Positions 18,579-28,923 of a stretch of 64,000 nucleotides of DNA are shown here, piece by piece. The notes beneath the pieces are model-generated. The model saw only the letters and a list, made by a program, of their open reading frames with translations. It had not been told where the DNA came from and searched no databases. The DNA lies in the NCBI RefSeq assembly GCF_003315415.1, contig NZ_QNSB01000001.1:513024-577023 (forward strand), read 5' to 3'. The stretch's first letter is position 1, and each line of letters begins with the position of its first letter. The DNA comes from Brevibacterium sanguinis. Lineage in GTDB: Bacteria > Actinomycetota > Actinomycetes > Actinomycetales > Brevibacteriaceae. The translations under genes and the position numbers were made by a program.

Positions 18579-20054
18579 TCAGAAGGGGAACGCCTGCGGT
18601 TGGGACCTCACGCTGATCCAGTGGTCGGTGGTGAATTCCTCGATCGCCCAATCACCGTTGAATCGACCGAGCCCGGAGTTCTTCTCACCGCCGAACATGA
18701 CATGCGCCTCGTCCGACACCGTGATGTCGTTGATATGCGTCATGCCGGCCTTGATGCCCCGGGCGAAGCGCACTCCTCGTTCGATGTCGCGGGTGAAGAC
18801 AGAGCTCGACAGCCCGAAGACCGTGTCGTTGGCCAATGCCAGTGCCTCGGCCTCGTCGGCGGCCCGGACGATGCCGACGATGGGGCCGAAGATCTCCTCA
18901 CGGAAGAGCTCCATCTCCGACGTCACATCCGCGAACACCTGCGGGGCGACGACTCGGCCCTCGATCGGGCCGGCCACGACATGCCGTGCCCCTTCGGCCA
19001 GAGCCTGGTCGATCTTCTCCGTCAGGCTGCGCACCTGTTCATCATTGATGATGGGACCGACGATGGTTTCGCCCAGATCGGTCGAACCGAACCTCACGGT
19101 CTTCACGTGCTCGGTGAATCGGCGGACGAATTCGTCATAGATCTCCGCGGCGACGATGATCCTGTTCGCCGCCATGCAGATCTGCCCCTGGTGCAGGAAC
19201 TTGGCCATCACCGCGGCCGGCACTGCCTGGTCGAGATCCGCGTCCGCGAGGACCACGAACGGGGCGTTCCCGCCGAGCTCGAGTGACACCCTCTTCATGT
19301 GCTTTCCACCGATCGCGATCTCGCCCAGGCGCTGTCCTACCGGCGTCGACCCGGTGAAGGAGATGAGGGAAGGGATCGGGTGCTCGACGAAGTGGTCGCC
19401 GATCTCCGAGCCAGAGCCGGGAACGACATTGAGCACGCCCGCCGGCAGACCCGCTTCCTCGAACACGCGAGCGAGGAGCAGACCACCGCTGATCGGGGTG
19501 TCCGAGGCGGGTTTGAGCACCACGGCGTTCCCGAGCGCGAGTGCCGGAGCGACCGACCGTTGAGAGAGGGTGAGGGGGAAGTTCCATGGGCTGATCACTC
19601 CCACCACCCCGACGGGCTCCCGGTAGACCCTGTTCTCCTTGCCGGGGGAGTTCGAGGGTGCGATCCTCCCGTGGACTCGGGTGGGGAATGTCGCCGCTTC
19701 TCGCGTTGCTCCGATGGTGATGTCGATCTCGACGTTGGCCTTGAGCTCCGAGGAACCCGATTCCGTCTTCAGCAGCTCGACGATCTCTCCCCGGTGAGCC
19801 TCGATGATGTCAGCGGCCCGGTTGAGAACGGCTGAGCGCTCCGCCGGAGGCAGCGCCGCCCATGCGGTCTGAGCCGCCTGCGCGGTTTCGAAGGCGAGGT
19901 CGACGTCCTGGGCCGATGCCTGACGAATGCGGGCGAGCTCCGTGTCGTCGAAGGGATTGCGATCGACGAGTGTGCGCTCCGAGGTCCCGTCCTGCCATCG
20001 GCCGACGAAGATCTGGTGCGGAACGGAAAGGGACTGAACGGTGGATTCTGACAT
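18579..20054 (-). CDS. NAD(P)-dependent aldehyde dehydrogenase
   Basis: A 491-residue aldehyde dehydrogenase. [11 protein letters not shown] contains the catalytic asparagine region, [14 protein letters not shown] the cofactor loop, [11 protein letters not shown] the general-base glutamate, and Cys293 in GQICMAANR is the nucleophile. Overall it resembles the benzaldehyde/vanillin dehydrogenase branch. With the neighbouring aminotransferase and the MobA-like aromatic hydroxylase, oxidation of an aromatic or amine-derived aldehyde is plausible. It is the first gene of a leftward pair, starting at ATG 20054. Confidence 0.9.
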   Translation of the reverse strand: MSESTVQSLSVPHQIFVGRWQDGTSERTLVDRNPFDDTELARIRQASAQDVDLAFETAQAAQTAWAALPPAERSAVLNRAADIIEAHRGEIVELLKTESGSSELKANVEIDITIGATREAATFPTRVHGRIAPSNSPGKENRVYREPVGVVGVISPWNFPLTLSQRSVAPALALGNAVVLKPASDTPISGGLLLARVFEEAGLPAGVLNVVPGSGSEIGDHFVEHPIPSLISFTGSTPVGQRLGEIAIGGKHMKRVSLELGGNAPFVVLADADLDQAVPAAVMAKFLHQGQICMAANRIIVAAEIYDEFVRRFTEHVKTVRFGSTDLGETIVGPIINDEQVRSLTEKIDQALAEGARHVVAGPIEGRVVAPQVFADVTSEMELFREEIFGPIVGIVRAADEAEALALANDTVFGLSSSVFTRDIERGVRFARGIKAGMTHINDITVSDEAHVMFGGEKNSGLGRFNGDWAIEEFTTDHWISVRSQPQAFPF

Positions 20055-20568
20055 GATGAGCCTTTCTCATGCTGAGTGTGGGGTGAAACGGTGTTCATTC
20101 CGAGGTGAGCAAGGTGTCGGATTCGGCTGATTCGGGCGGACATTCGTCGCGCATTCTCCACTGCTCATGCTCATACGGACCTCCTTGTCATGCAGCAGTC
20201 GAGTCACTGTCGTGTGCAATCAATCGTCGGAGCGGTGGTGGTCAATGACAACGGGCATTTCGAGATGGTCCGATCGCGAATTGAGAAATCGCAGATGAAA
20301 CTGGTGCGGAACTCGGCTCTGTCGGCTCTCCTGGCTAGAGTCGATGTTCCCGATCGAGGATCGTCTGATCGTCGACGGCGATCGATTGATCTCATTCTGC
20401 GTCTTGAATGTGCTTTCGTGTGACCAGCATGCTTGGAGCATCGGGTGCATCGATTGAAGCAAGTCCGATACCCCACCACCAGCCGGGGCCCGCGACGACG
20501 CGCATAGAAGTTCAGCATTGTCGCGCGTCTGAGCGCTCTGATGAGGAATGATCGCGAGGATCGAAGAT
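20055..20568. other. Divergent control region, no gene seen
   Basis: A 514-nt gap between the leftward aldehyde dehydrogenase and the rightward M20 hydrolase. Open frames here lack ribosome sites and motifs. It must hold both promoters and is rich in GATCG-type words around 20350-20400, but I cannot define an operator or promoter with confidence. Confidence 0.4.
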
Positions 20569-21792
20569 ATGGAATTGAAGCGTATTGAACAAGCAGTGAC
20601 GGGCCACCGGTCTGACATCATCGAGTTGAGTCAGTCGATCGGTCGGAATCCCGAGCTGATGTTCGAAGAACACGAGAGCTCGAGGCGGGTAGCCGAGCTG
20701 CTCTCATCGAACGGATTCGAGGTCGAGCACCCTGCTTGCGGCCTGGACACCGCTGTCATCGCCACCTACGGCACAGGGTCGCTCGTCGTCGGGATCGTCG
20801 CGGAGTACGATGCCCTCGACGGAATCGGGCATGGATGCGGGCACAACATCATTGCCGCCTCGGCGGTCGGGGCGGCCCTTGGTCTCAAAGGATTCGTCGA
20901 CGAACTCGATCTCACGATCAAGTTCCTCGGCACCCCCGCCGAGGAAGGCGGAGGCGGAAAGGTCCTCATGCTTCGCGAAGGCGCCTGGGACGACTGCCAC
21001 CTGTCCATGATGATCCATGGCACGTTCAGTCCGGCGTTGGGGTGCCAGTCGATGTCGTCGACCGGCCGGGACCTGGTGACGGCTCGCTTCACGGGCCGCG
21101 GTGCTCATGCGGCCTATATGCCTGAGGCCGGGCGGAGCGCGGCATCTGCGGTGACTCTCAGCCAGGTTGCCATCGGGTTGATGAGGCAGCACCTGCCGAA
21201 GGGCTCCGTGGTCTCCCCGTTGATCACCGAGGCGGGCATCCGCACCAATATCATTCCCGAGACCGCCGAACTCCACGTCGAGGTGCGTTCATTCGATCTC
21301 GACGATCGTCAGTCCATCATGACGACGATCGAGAACATCCTCACCGGCTGCGCTCAGGCCACCGAGACCACCGTGGAACTCACCCACCCAGATATTCCGT
21401 ACGATCCGCTCAAGACTGATGATCGGATCGGCCGGATCTTCGACGAGACCATGGAGCAGGACCTCGGAATCGAGCTCATCGATCTGCGAGCCCATCCGGA
21501 GAAGACTCCGGCCGCCTCGACCGATATGGGCAACGTGTCACGGTACCTCCCCTCGATTCATCCTGTTGTCGCGCTGCGGGATTGCTCCGCTGTTCCCCAT
21601 ACCGCGGAATTCGCCGCTGCTGCGGTGTCACCGGCCGGAGATGAGGCCGCCTGCAATGGTGCCCTGGCGATGGCACTGACCACGGCCAAGGTCGCGTCCG
21701 ACCCCGGCCTGCGTGCCGAGCTCATCGCCGAGCAGAAGACCCGGGCCCCCTATTCAGAGGCAGGGGCGCTCGGGACCCATTCGCACTCCTGA
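20569..21792 (+). CDS. M20-family amidohydrolase (AbgB/aminoacylase-like)
   Basis: A 407-residue M20 peptidase-family amidohydrolase. The metal site is visible in EYDALDGIGHGCGHN and TPAEEGGGGK, followed by the dimerisation domain (STGRDLVTARFTGRGAHAAY) and a late SAVPHTAEFA histidine. It resembles the p-aminobenzoyl-glutamate hydrolase subunit and other amide-cleaving members. It probably cuts an amide to release an acid and an amine, feeding the aminotransferases and aromatic monooxygenase nearby. GAGG lies 10 nt before ATG 20569; an ATG at 20548 would add 7 residues. Confidence 0.88.
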   Translation: MELKRIEQAVTGHRSDIIELSQSIGRNPELMFEEHESSRRVAELLSSNGFEVEHPACGLDTAVIATYGTGSLVVGIVAEYDALDGIGHGCGHNIIAASAVGAALGLKGFVDELDLTIKFLGTPAEEGGGGKVLMLREGAWDDCHLSMMIHGTFSPALGCQSMSSTGRDLVTARFTGRGAHAAYMPEAGRSAASAVTLSQVAIGLMRQHLPKGSVVSPLITEAGIRTNIIPETAELHVEVRSFDLDDRQSIMTTIENILTGCAQATETTVELTHPDIPYDPLKTDDRIGRIFDETMEQDLGIELIDLRAHPEKTPAASTDMGNVSRYLPSIHPVVALRDCSAVPHTAEFAAAAVSPAGDEAACNGALAMALTTAKVASDPGLRAELIAEQKTRAPYSEAGALGTHSHS

Positions 21793-21911
21793 TCAGGTCC
21801 GCGGACGAACCGATGCACCGGCAGGTCCCATGGCGGGGGCTGCCGGTGTTCTCGAGTTCGATCACGACGAATGCCGTGACTCAGCGGTGTGGGTGACGGC
21901 AGCCGGCTCGA

Positions 21912-21942
21912 GATCGAGCATCACTGCCCAGGATGCTCGATC
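21912..21942. terminator. Bidirectional terminator hairpin between the M20 gene and mobA
   Basis: GATCGAGCATC (21912-21922) and GATGCTCGATC (21932-21942) form a perfect 11-bp stem with a 9-nt loop. It overlaps the stop codon of the leftward mobA gene and lies 120 nt past the convergent M20 gene, so it could serve both. Confidence 0.5.
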
Positions 21943-23852
21943 ATGTTCTGCGCGAAGAAGCGTGCCAATTCCTCGTAGGCATCGAGCGGAAGCACATGTG
22001 CGACGTACTGATCTGGGCGAACGATGACCAGTGCCCCCTGCTCGCGATCGACGGCGCGCTGGTCGAAGATGTCCGAGCCGCCGGCCACATCAGCGCAGAA
22101 GACCTTCTCATAGTCGATGAGACCGAATCGTCCCTTGTGCGGGAACAGGAATTCAGGCACATCGTCAATCGCCAGATCACGGTGTCCCATCTGAAACACG
22201 GCGCGGACATCGAAGACAGTATCGAGGTCCGCTCGGGTGGGGGTGTAGAGGCTGATGGGCGAATCTGCGGAGCTTTCGAGATATCTGCAGAGCGCGGAGG
22301 CCTTCGACTGGGGTGACCTCGGATGAGCAGTATCGGCGAAGATGTAGAGTCGCCAGCGTCCATCGGCAGTCGCCTGATGCCCGAGTTCGACCGGCTTCGC
22401 GTCCGCGAGTCGGATCACCGGTGAGGAGTGGAACCGTTCGCCGACTGGGAATCCTTTCGCGAGATGCTCATGAATGCAGCGACCGGTGATGATGCTCGGC
22501 TGGTAGTCCGTCGAGAATCCGGCCGTGAATCGGCCTCCGGCGGAGAAGATCTCCTGCCTTTCGGTGGCGCTCATGCCGCTTGAACCCGGGTCGTTCGGAT
22601 CCGCCGGTTTGGCGGCCATCGCCTCGGACCATTTCACGTCGAAGTCGATGAGTTCCTGGGCGACACCCCGTCGTTCCTGTTCGTATGTCTTGAGCAGCCC
22701 CTGAGGGCTGCGGCCGCGGAGCACCGCGGCCAGCTTCCAGCCGAGGTTGAAACCGTCCTGCATGGAGACGTTCATGCCCTGACCGGCCTTGGCGCTGTGC
22801 GTGTGGCAGGCGTCACCCGCGATGAAGACGCGGGGGATCGATGTTTCGTCTGCGGGGTCGGCGTCAGTGAAGCGGGAGGCCAGGCGTTGGCCGACTTCGT
22901 AGACAGACCACCACGCGATGTCCTTGACGTCCAGGAAGTAGGGGTGAAGGATCCTCTGCGCAGTCTCGACGATCGTCGTCGCGGTGAATCGACTGCGAGC
23001 ATCGCGATCGTGCGGATCGAGATCTCCGAGATCGACGTAGAGCCGCACCATGTAGCCGCCCTCGCGGGGGATGATCAGCAGACTGCCGCCATCGGCTGAT
23101 TGGATGACTGCTTTCATTCTGATGTCGGGGAAATCCGTCACAGCGAAGACGTCGAGCACACCCCAGGCGTGATTTCTGGCGTCGCCGACCATATCGATGC
23201 CCAGCGCTCGCCGGACCTGTGACCTGGCTCCGTCGCAGCCGATGACGTACTTCGCTTTCACCAGACGCTGTCTGTCCTCGGTTGCGCCGGTCGGATCTCC
23301 GGATCGGCGCAACGTCACGGTTACCGGGTGGCTGCCGTCGCCGGCGATGGCCACGTCACTGACCTCGAAGCCGTAATCGGGGGCCAGGCGAGAGGGCGAA
23401 TGCGCCATGCGCTCGAGCAGAAGCGCCTGCATGCGAGCCTGATTGACGATGACATGCGGGTATTCCGAGAGTCCATCGGCGACGTCCTGCACCCGGCCGG
23501 TGCGAGCGATGCGATCGGGTTGGTCGGCCAAAGGTCCCCAGAAAGTCGTTTCATTGATCCAGTAGCCTTCCCGGGTAAGGCTCTCGGCGAGGCCGAATGC
23601 ATCGAACATCTCGACCGTACGGCAAGCGACACCATCGGCTCGACCGACGTCCAACGGGCCCTCCCGACGTTCAACGATGCGGGTGGTGATGTCCGGAAAC
23701 TCTGCCATCTGCGCTGCCAGGACCAGTCCTGCCGGTCCAGTGCCGACGATGAGCACATCGACCTCATCGGGAAGCTCTGCCGGGTGCGCGTCCGGATCCG
23801 CAGGCCGGATCGCAGGGTCACCGGGCCGGAATCCATTGAGATAGAACTGCAT
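21921..23852 (-). CDS. mobA: FAD-dependent 3-hydroxybenzoate 4-monooxygenase (MobA-like)
   Basis: A 643-residue class A flavoprotein hydroxylase. FAD motifs: VLIVGTGPAGLVLAAQMAEF, the CDGARSQVRRALG region and RVFIAGDACHTHSAKAGQGM. The C-terminal thioredoxin-like domain (ALVIVRPDQYVAHVLPLDAY) is present. Start MQFYLNGFRPGDP, then DVGRADGVACRTVEMFDAFG, match what I recall of Comamonas MobA, which turns 3-hydroxybenzoate into protocatechuate. Phenol 2-monooxygenase is the alternative. ATG 23852 is 8 nt behind GAGG; an upstream ATG at 23882 lacks a site. It is divergent from the IclR gene, its probable regulator. Confidence 0.88.
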   Translation of the reverse strand: MQFYLNGFRPGDPAIRPADPDAHPAELPDEVDVLIVGTGPAGLVLAAQMAEFPDITTRIVERREGPLDVGRADGVACRTVEMFDAFGLAESLTREGYWINETTFWGPLADQPDRIARTGRVQDVADGLSEYPHVIVNQARMQALLLERMAHSPSRLAPDYGFEVSDVAIAGDGSHPVTVTLRRSGDPTGATEDRQRLVKAKYVIGCDGARSQVRRALGIDMVGDARNHAWGVLDVFAVTDFPDIRMKAVIQSADGGSLLIIPREGGYMVRLYVDLGDLDPHDRDARSRFTATTIVETAQRILHPYFLDVKDIAWWSVYEVGQRLASRFTDADPADETSIPRVFIAGDACHTHSAKAGQGMNVSMQDGFNLGWKLAAVLRGRSPQGLLKTYEQERRGVAQELIDFDVKWSEAMAAKPADPNDPGSSGMSATERQEIFSAGGRFTAGFSTDYQPSIITGRCIHEHLAKGFPVGERFHSSPVIRLADAKPVELGHQATADGRWRLYIFADTAHPRSPQSKASALCRYLESSADSPISLYTPTRADLDTVFDVRAVFQMGHRDLAIDDVPEFLFPHKGRFGLIDYEKVFCADVAGGSDIFDQRAVDREQGALVIVRPDQYVAHVLPLDAYEELARFFAQNMIEHPGQ

Positions 23853-24017
23853 AGAGGTCCTCATTCTGGGATGAATCGTCATTGATTGTCAGCAACGAAT
23901 GTGTGCGACGCGAGTTCAGCGAGTTGCGATTCCTGCGTACTGAATACACGATCGCCACGGTGCTGCGTGAAAGCAACATCTTTCCTCTATATGGAAAAAA
24001 GGGCTACCGTAGTCGAC

Positions 24018-24809
24018 ATGGATCGCCGTCCAGTCGCCCAACGACCGAAGCAGCTCCTCGGCTCGGTCGACAACACTCTCAGGCTGCTTCAGATGCTCAG
24101 AGACACTGGTGCGCTCAAGCTCACTGATGCCGCAGAGGAGCTCGGTATCAGTCCCTCAACCGCACATCGTCTGCTGAGCATGCTCGTCTATCGTGGCTTC
24201 TCGGTGCAGGACGAATCCCGGATCTATCATCCGGGTCCCGGAATCGTCGCCAATGCCACTGCGGATTCAGCCTATCGCCGGCTTCTGGCCATCGTGCGCA
24301 GGCATCTCGCCACTCTGACGGCTCGCACCGGTGAGACCAGCAATGTGATGGTCCGGGTCGGAACCACTACCCGATTCCTCGCGAGCGAGGAAGGCAAGGA
24401 TCTCGACCGCGTCAGCAGCCGCGCGGGTGAGATCCTGCCTGCTCGACATACCTCCGGCGGGCAGGCACTCCTCGCCGAACTGGACGACACAATCCTCGTT
24501 CAGCTCTACCGCTCACGCTCGTCCCAAGCATCCGGCGAGTACCTCGACAGCGAGCAGTTCCTCCGATTCAGAAAGCGGCTCGATCTCGTCCGTCTCACCG
24601 GCTCGGCCCTGAATCTCGAGAGGACCGAGAGAGGAGTCGCGGCACGCGGGATGGCAGTGCACGGTCCAAATGGTGAGGCCGCAGCCGCCATCAGCGTGGC
24701 GGTACCGAGTGCACGAAGCGACTCCCTCAGTTCTCCGGCGGTGCTCAGAGAGCTCACTCGCGCTGTCGGTGCATGCGAAGCAGAGCTTTCTGGGGACGGA
24801 TCGGGCTGA
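24018..24809 (+). CDS. IclR-family transcriptional regulator
   Basis: A protein of about 263 residues with an N-terminal winged HTH (KLTDAAEELGISPSTAHRLL, then MLVYRGFSVQDE) and a C-terminal IclR effector domain (HLATLTARTGETSNVMVRVG, then TSGGQALLAEL). IclR proteins often control aromatic degradation genes, and this one is transcribed away from mobA across a 165-nt gap. The start is unclear: ATG 24018 precedes the conserved part, with AAAAGGG 14 nt upstream; ATG 23991 and an earlier frame also exist. Confidence 0.88.
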   Translation: MDRRPVAQRPKQLLGSVDNTLRLLQMLRDTGALKLTDAAEELGISPSTAHRLLSMLVYRGFSVQDESRIYHPGPGIVANATADSAYRRLLAIVRRHLATLTARTGETSNVMVRVGTTTRFLASEEGKDLDRVSSRAGEILPARHTSGGQALLAELDDTILVQLYRSRSSQASGEYLDSEQFLRFRKRLDLVRLTGSALNLERTERGVAARGMAVHGPNGEAAAAISVAVPSARSDSLSSPAVLRELTRAVGACEAELSGDGSG

Positions 24810-24856
24810 CAGCCGTCCAGGAACCTCGGTGTGAGAACCGGGGCACTGCGAGCCGA

Positions 24857-25804
24857 TCAGGCGGCGGTGGGAGTGCCGGCTGGGGCCTGGTCGATCGGCA
24901 CCGCTCCGGGCACGGCGCTCAGGGCGGTCTGAGACAGCTGCAGTGCGACCTGCAGGAAGGCGTCCACATGGGCAGGGCAGTTCCTGTTGCGAGTGGCCAC
25001 CGCACTCGTGGCGTAAGTGCCGTCCTTGATCGGTCGATATACCATTCCTGCTGCTTGGTACAACCTCGTTGCCGATCCGGGGAAAGTATCGACGGCGTTC
25101 TGGTAGGCGATCGCTGTCATACTGTCCCATACTCGGGCGACGGTCGTCGCGACCCGGCTGGGTCCGCCTCGAAGGTCGTCGAATGCCCAATACCCTCTCC
25201 ATGGTTCGGGCGCCCTGGGGCTTGCCATGACGAAGCGCTCATCGATGAGATCCTCGATGGCCACTTCGCTCCGCGACGCCAGGCGGTGACCTTCCGACAG
25301 TCCGACGTAGCGAGGCTCCGCGAACAGCCCGGCGACGCGGATGCGAGAATCATGGAGTGGAGTCCTGAGGAAAGCGACATCCACGGTTCCCTCGGCCACC
25401 GCATCGACCTGGTCGATCATGGTCAGCTCGCAGAAGCTGAGCTCAACCTCGGGAAACGCTTGTCGATAGGCGCTCACGATCAGCGGAGTCAGTTCTCCGG
25501 CCGCGTCGTGGAACAGTCCGACCCTGAGCTGCCTCTCGCGCATGGTCTGGAGCGCTGCGGCGTCCTCGCTGGCCGACTTGATCTGTTCGAGGATGGTCCG
25601 GGCGCGATCGAGGAACAGTTCTCCGGCGGGGGTGATTGCGACTCGATTCGCAGTGCGGTCGAAGAGCTGAGCTCCGATCTCCTTCTCCAGGCGGGCGATC
25701 TGAGTGCTGAACGCGGACTGCGCGATATAGACCCTCGCGGCGGCACGTCCGAAGTGGAGCGTATCGGCCAGGGTGACCGCGTATTCGATCTGTCTGATGT
25801 CCAT
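24857..25804 (-). CDS. LysR-family transcriptional regulator
   Basis: A 315-residue LysR protein: HTH at the start (MDIRQIEYAVTLADTLHFGR, then VYIAQSAFSTQIARLEKEIG, then LFDRTANRVAITPAGE) and a periplasmic-binding-like effector domain behind it. It reads away from the class III aminotransferase/permease genes across a 180-nt gap, which suggests it controls them and perhaps the amidohydrolase further down. It is convergent with the IclR gene, with 47 nt between the stop codons. Confidence 0.92.
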   Translation of the reverse strand: MDIRQIEYAVTLADTLHFGRAAARVYIAQSAFSTQIARLEKEIGAQLFDRTANRVAITPAGELFLDRARTILEQIKSASEDAAALQTMRERQLRVGLFHDAAGELTPLIVSAYRQAFPEVELSFCELTMIDQVDAVAEGTVDVAFLRTPLHDSRIRVAGLFAEPRYVGLSEGHRLASRSEVAIEDLIDERFVMASPRAPEPWRGYWAFDDLRGGPSRVATTVARVWDSMTAIAYQNAVDTFPGSATRLYQAAGMVYRPIKDGTYATSAVATRNRNCPAHVDAFLQVALQLSQTALSAVPGAVPIDQAPAGTPTAA

Positions 25805-25984
25805 GTGCGAATCTCCGCTCCCGACGGTTCTCGGGAATCTCTCTGTGGCCTCGGGCGATACAGATCCGCGATGACCTGATCTCGATCTGAGCGTTGTTCG
25901 TCAGTATGGCACGCGTCATGCTCGAACACAACGCGCGGATCGAACACGATTCCGCTGCACGATCTCACGAAAGAAGAGGAGACG

Positions 25985-27349
25985 ATGATGTCCTCACCAG
26001 CATCGATCGACCGTTCCACCGAACTGCTCCAGGCCGATCACGACCACCTCATCCATCCGCATCTTCCGCTGGCCGAATCCTCCCGGGTCATCTTCGCCGA
26101 AGGACAAGGATGCCGTCTTACCGACATTCACGGCCGCGACTACCTCGATGCCACGGGCGGACTGTGGTTGGCCCAGATCGGGCACGGCCGCGAGGAGATC
26201 GCCGAAGTCGCAGCCGCACAGATGCGGAAGCTGGAGTACTTCACCTCATTCTGGGACTTCTCCAATGACCGGGCCGTGCAACTGGCACAGAAGGTGATTT
26301 CTCTTGCCCCGCCTCAGATGCAGAAGGTGTACTTCACCTCCGGCGGTTCTGAAGGAACCGATGCCGCCATCAAGACGGTGCGGTACTTCAACTCACAGCG
26401 TGGCAGGCCTGAGAAGAACTGGATCCTCTCCCGCACCAACGCCTACCACGGTCTGGCCTACGGAGGCGGAACCGCGACCGGTTTCGCGGAGATGACATCG
26501 GGACAGGGGCCATTGCTCCCACACGTCACTCATCTGACTCCTCCGCACTCCTTCCGGCAGCATCTGTTCGGCGGCGAGGACGTCACTGGTTTCTGCGTCC
26601 GGGAACTCGAGGAACGGATTCAGCAGATCGGCCCGGACAACATCGCAGCCATGATCGGCGAGCCGATTCAAGGTGTCGGCGGATTCGTCATCCCGCCCGA
26701 GGACTATTGGCCCCGCATCCAGGAGGTCCTGCGCAGACACGATATCCTGCTGATCGCGGACGAGGTCGTCACTGCGTTCGGCCGCACCGGATCCTGGTTC
26801 GCATCCCCGGATCTCGGCATGGAACCGGACATCATCGTCACGGCCAAGGGGATCAGCAGCGGATATGTTCCGCTCGGAGCAGTGCTCATGACCTCCGAAG
26901 TGGCTGATGCTGTGACCGAGGGGCACGGGTATCCCGTGGGCTACACATACTCGGGGCACCCTGTCGCCTGCGCGGTCGGCATGAAGAACTTGGAGATCCT
27001 CGAGGACGAGAATCTTCTCGAGGCAGCCCACCGGATCGGAAAAGTCCTCCGCGAGGCGGCACAGCCGATGTTGGACGAGCTCGAAGTGGTGGGCGAGATC
27101 CGCCAGGTCGGGATGGGCATGGCACTGGAGCTCGTCACGGACCGGGAGTCCCGTACGCCGCTCCCGCAGCCGGGTGTTTCCATCGCCGACGCGATCCGGG
27201 ATGAGACAGGAGTGATCACACGCATCAGCTCGGACACCAATCTGGTCCTGTCGCCACCCTTGGTGATGACCGAGGACGAAGCGATACAGGCGATCAGCGG
27301 AGTGGAGTCGGTCCTGCGCCGAGTGCGCGCTGACGGATCGATCGCCTGA
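25985..27349 (+). CDS. Class III (omega-amino acid:pyruvate-type) aminotransferase
   Basis: A 454-residue fold type I PLP enzyme: [20 protein letters not shown] at the start, [19 protein letters not shown] for the phosphate group, [25 protein letters not shown], and Lys288 in [16 protein letters not shown]. It resembles omega-transaminases acting on amines or beta-amino acids. AGGAG sits ahead of tandem ATG codons at 25985/25988. Next to it, 30 nt on, is an APC permease; together they suggest uptake and deamination of an amine or amino acid under the divergent LysR. Confidence 0.88.
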   Translation: MMSSPASIDRSTELLQADHDHLIHPHLPLAESSRVIFAEGQGCRLTDIHGRDYLDATGGLWLAQIGHGREEIAEVAAAQMRKLEYFTSFWDFSNDRAVQLAQKVISLAPPQMQKVYFTSGGSEGTDAAIKTVRYFNSQRGRPEKNWILSRTNAYHGLAYGGGTATGFAEMTSGQGPLLPHVTHLTPPHSFRQHLFGGEDVTGFCVRELEERIQQIGPDNIAAMIGEPIQGVGGFVIPPEDYWPRIQEVLRRHDILLIADEVVTAFGRTGSWFASPDLGMEPDIIVTAKGISSGYVPLGAVLMTSEVADAVTEGHGYPVGYTYSGHPVACAVGMKNLEILEDENLLEAAHRIGKVLREAAQPMLDELEVVGEIRQVGMGMALELVTDRESRTPLPQPGVSIADAIRDETGVITRISSDTNLVLSPPLVMTEDEAIQAISGVESVLRRVRADGSIA

Positions 27350-27379
27350 GAACCGATCACGACAGACAGGAACAGCACA

Positions 27380-28840
27380 GTGCCCATTTCATCTTCATCG
27401 CCCGAGAATGACCACAATCTCAAACGCAATGCCATCGGTGTCGCCGGGATCGTGTTCTTCGTGGTGGCCGCCGCCGCTCCCTTGGCGGCAGCCCTCGGAG
27501 CCTCGCCGGTGGCCTTCATGGCCCTCGGTCCAGGAGCCCCGGCGGCCTATCTGCTGGCCGGCATCGTCCTGCTGCTCTTCGCTGTGGGCTACGCGGCGAT
27601 GAGCAGATATGTCACCAGTTCGGCAGGTTTCGCCGCTTACCTGGACCGAGGTCTGGGACGGTTCGCCGGATTCCTCGGTGGTGCTGTGGCGCTTCTGGCT
27701 TATCACTGCATGCTCTTCGCCCTTTATGGGCTTCTCGGCTTCTTCACGAGCTCGATCGTGTCGGGTCTGACGGGCGTGGAATGGGATTGGAGGATTTGGA
27801 CGCTCATTGCCTGGGGCGGGGTCGCGGTCCTCGGCTATCTGGAGGTCAACCTCAGCGCCAAGGTGCTCGGGGTGCTGATGATCGCCGAGGTGCTCATCAT
27901 GGTGATCTTCGATGTCGCCGTGATTGCCCAGGGCGGATCAGAAGGAATCAACTTCGACGGGTTCGCTCCCGCGAATGTGTTCCACGACGGCCTCGGCGTT
28001 GCACTTCTCTTCGCTGCAAGCTGCTTCGTCGGATTCGAAGCCACCGCCATCTACGGTGAAGAGGCCAAAGATCCCGCTCGTACAGTTCCCCGAGCCACTT
28101 ATGCGGCAGTGGTGCTCATCGCGGTGTTCTACGCTCTGTCGACCTGGGCAACGGGGCTGGCTCACGGCAACGACTCCGTTCAACAGGCGGCGGCCGAGAA
28201 CCCCGACAACTTCGTCTTCACCGTCAACACACTGTTCGTCGGGGCATGGGCCACCGTCATGATGAACGTACTCCTGGTGACAAGCTGCTTCGCCGTGGTG
28301 CTGGCCTTCCACAACACCCTGGCACGCTACCTGTTCGCCCTTGGACGGTCAGAGGTCCTTCCGGCGTCATTGGGCCGCACCCACCCTCGATGGCAGTCAC
28401 CGCACAGGGCCAGCATCGTGGTCAGCGTGCTCACATTGGCCGTCGTCGGCGGATTCATGCTGGCCGATGCCGACCCCTATGCTCAACTGTATTCGTTGTT
28501 GGTCGGATTGGGCACTCTGGGTGTCCTCGTGATGCAGGCCTCGACCTCGGTGTCGGTCATCGTGTTCTTCCTGAGGAACAAGCATACGAACACGTGGTGG
28601 AGTGGCCTGATCGCCCCGGCGTTGGGCGCGCTTGGCCTCTTCGGGGCCGCCGCACTGGCTGTGACGAACTGGTCGTTGCTGACCGGGGCCGAATCCGGGT
28701 TCACCACGCAGCTGCCATGGCTGATCGTCGTGGCCGCCGTCATCGGAGCCTTCTGGAGCGTCATCGCTCGGGGGAAGTCGGTATCCGGCGGGCCCGCGCC
28801 CGTGCCGACACCTGTGCCCTGCGATGGTCCTCGCGACTGA
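27380..28840 (+). CDS. APC-family amino acid/amine permease
   Basis: A 486-residue integral membrane protein with about 12 hydrophobic segments. It begins with the APC signature region (AIGVAGIVFFVVAAAAPLAA, then GPGAPAAYLLAGIVLLLFAV). Further on, GFEATAIYGEEAKDPARTVP is the conserved TM6-7 loop of this family. It probably imports an amino acid or amine. The start is GTG 27380 after AGGA. It sits between the class III aminotransferase and a 53-residue small gene, all in one direction. Confidence 0.9.
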   Translation: MPISSSSPENDHNLKRNAIGVAGIVFFVVAAAAPLAAALGASPVAFMALGPGAPAAYLLAGIVLLLFAVGYAAMSRYVTSSAGFAAYLDRGLGRFAGFLGGAVALLAYHCMLFALYGLLGFFTSSIVSGLTGVEWDWRIWTLIAWGGVAVLGYLEVNLSAKVLGVLMIAEVLIMVIFDVAVIAQGGSEGINFDGFAPANVFHDGLGVALLFAASCFVGFEATAIYGEEAKDPARTVPRATYAAVVLIAVFYALSTWATGLAHGNDSVQQAAAENPDNFVFTVNTLFVGAWATVMMNVLLVTSCFAVVLAFHNTLARYLFALGRSEVLPASLGRTHPRWQSPHRASIVVSVLTLAVVGGFMLADADPYAQLYSLLVGLGTLGVLVMQASTSVSVIVFFLRNKHTNTWWSGLIAPALGALGLFGAAALAVTNWSLLTGAESGFTTQLPWLIVVAAVIGAFWSVIARGKSVSGGPAPVPTPVPCDGPRD

Positions 28841-28923
28841 GATCTGATCGTCGACGACCGATCGTTCTTGTCCCAGCCCTTTCATTTCTATCCCATCCTA
28901 TTTCGATCGACAAGGAGATTGTC

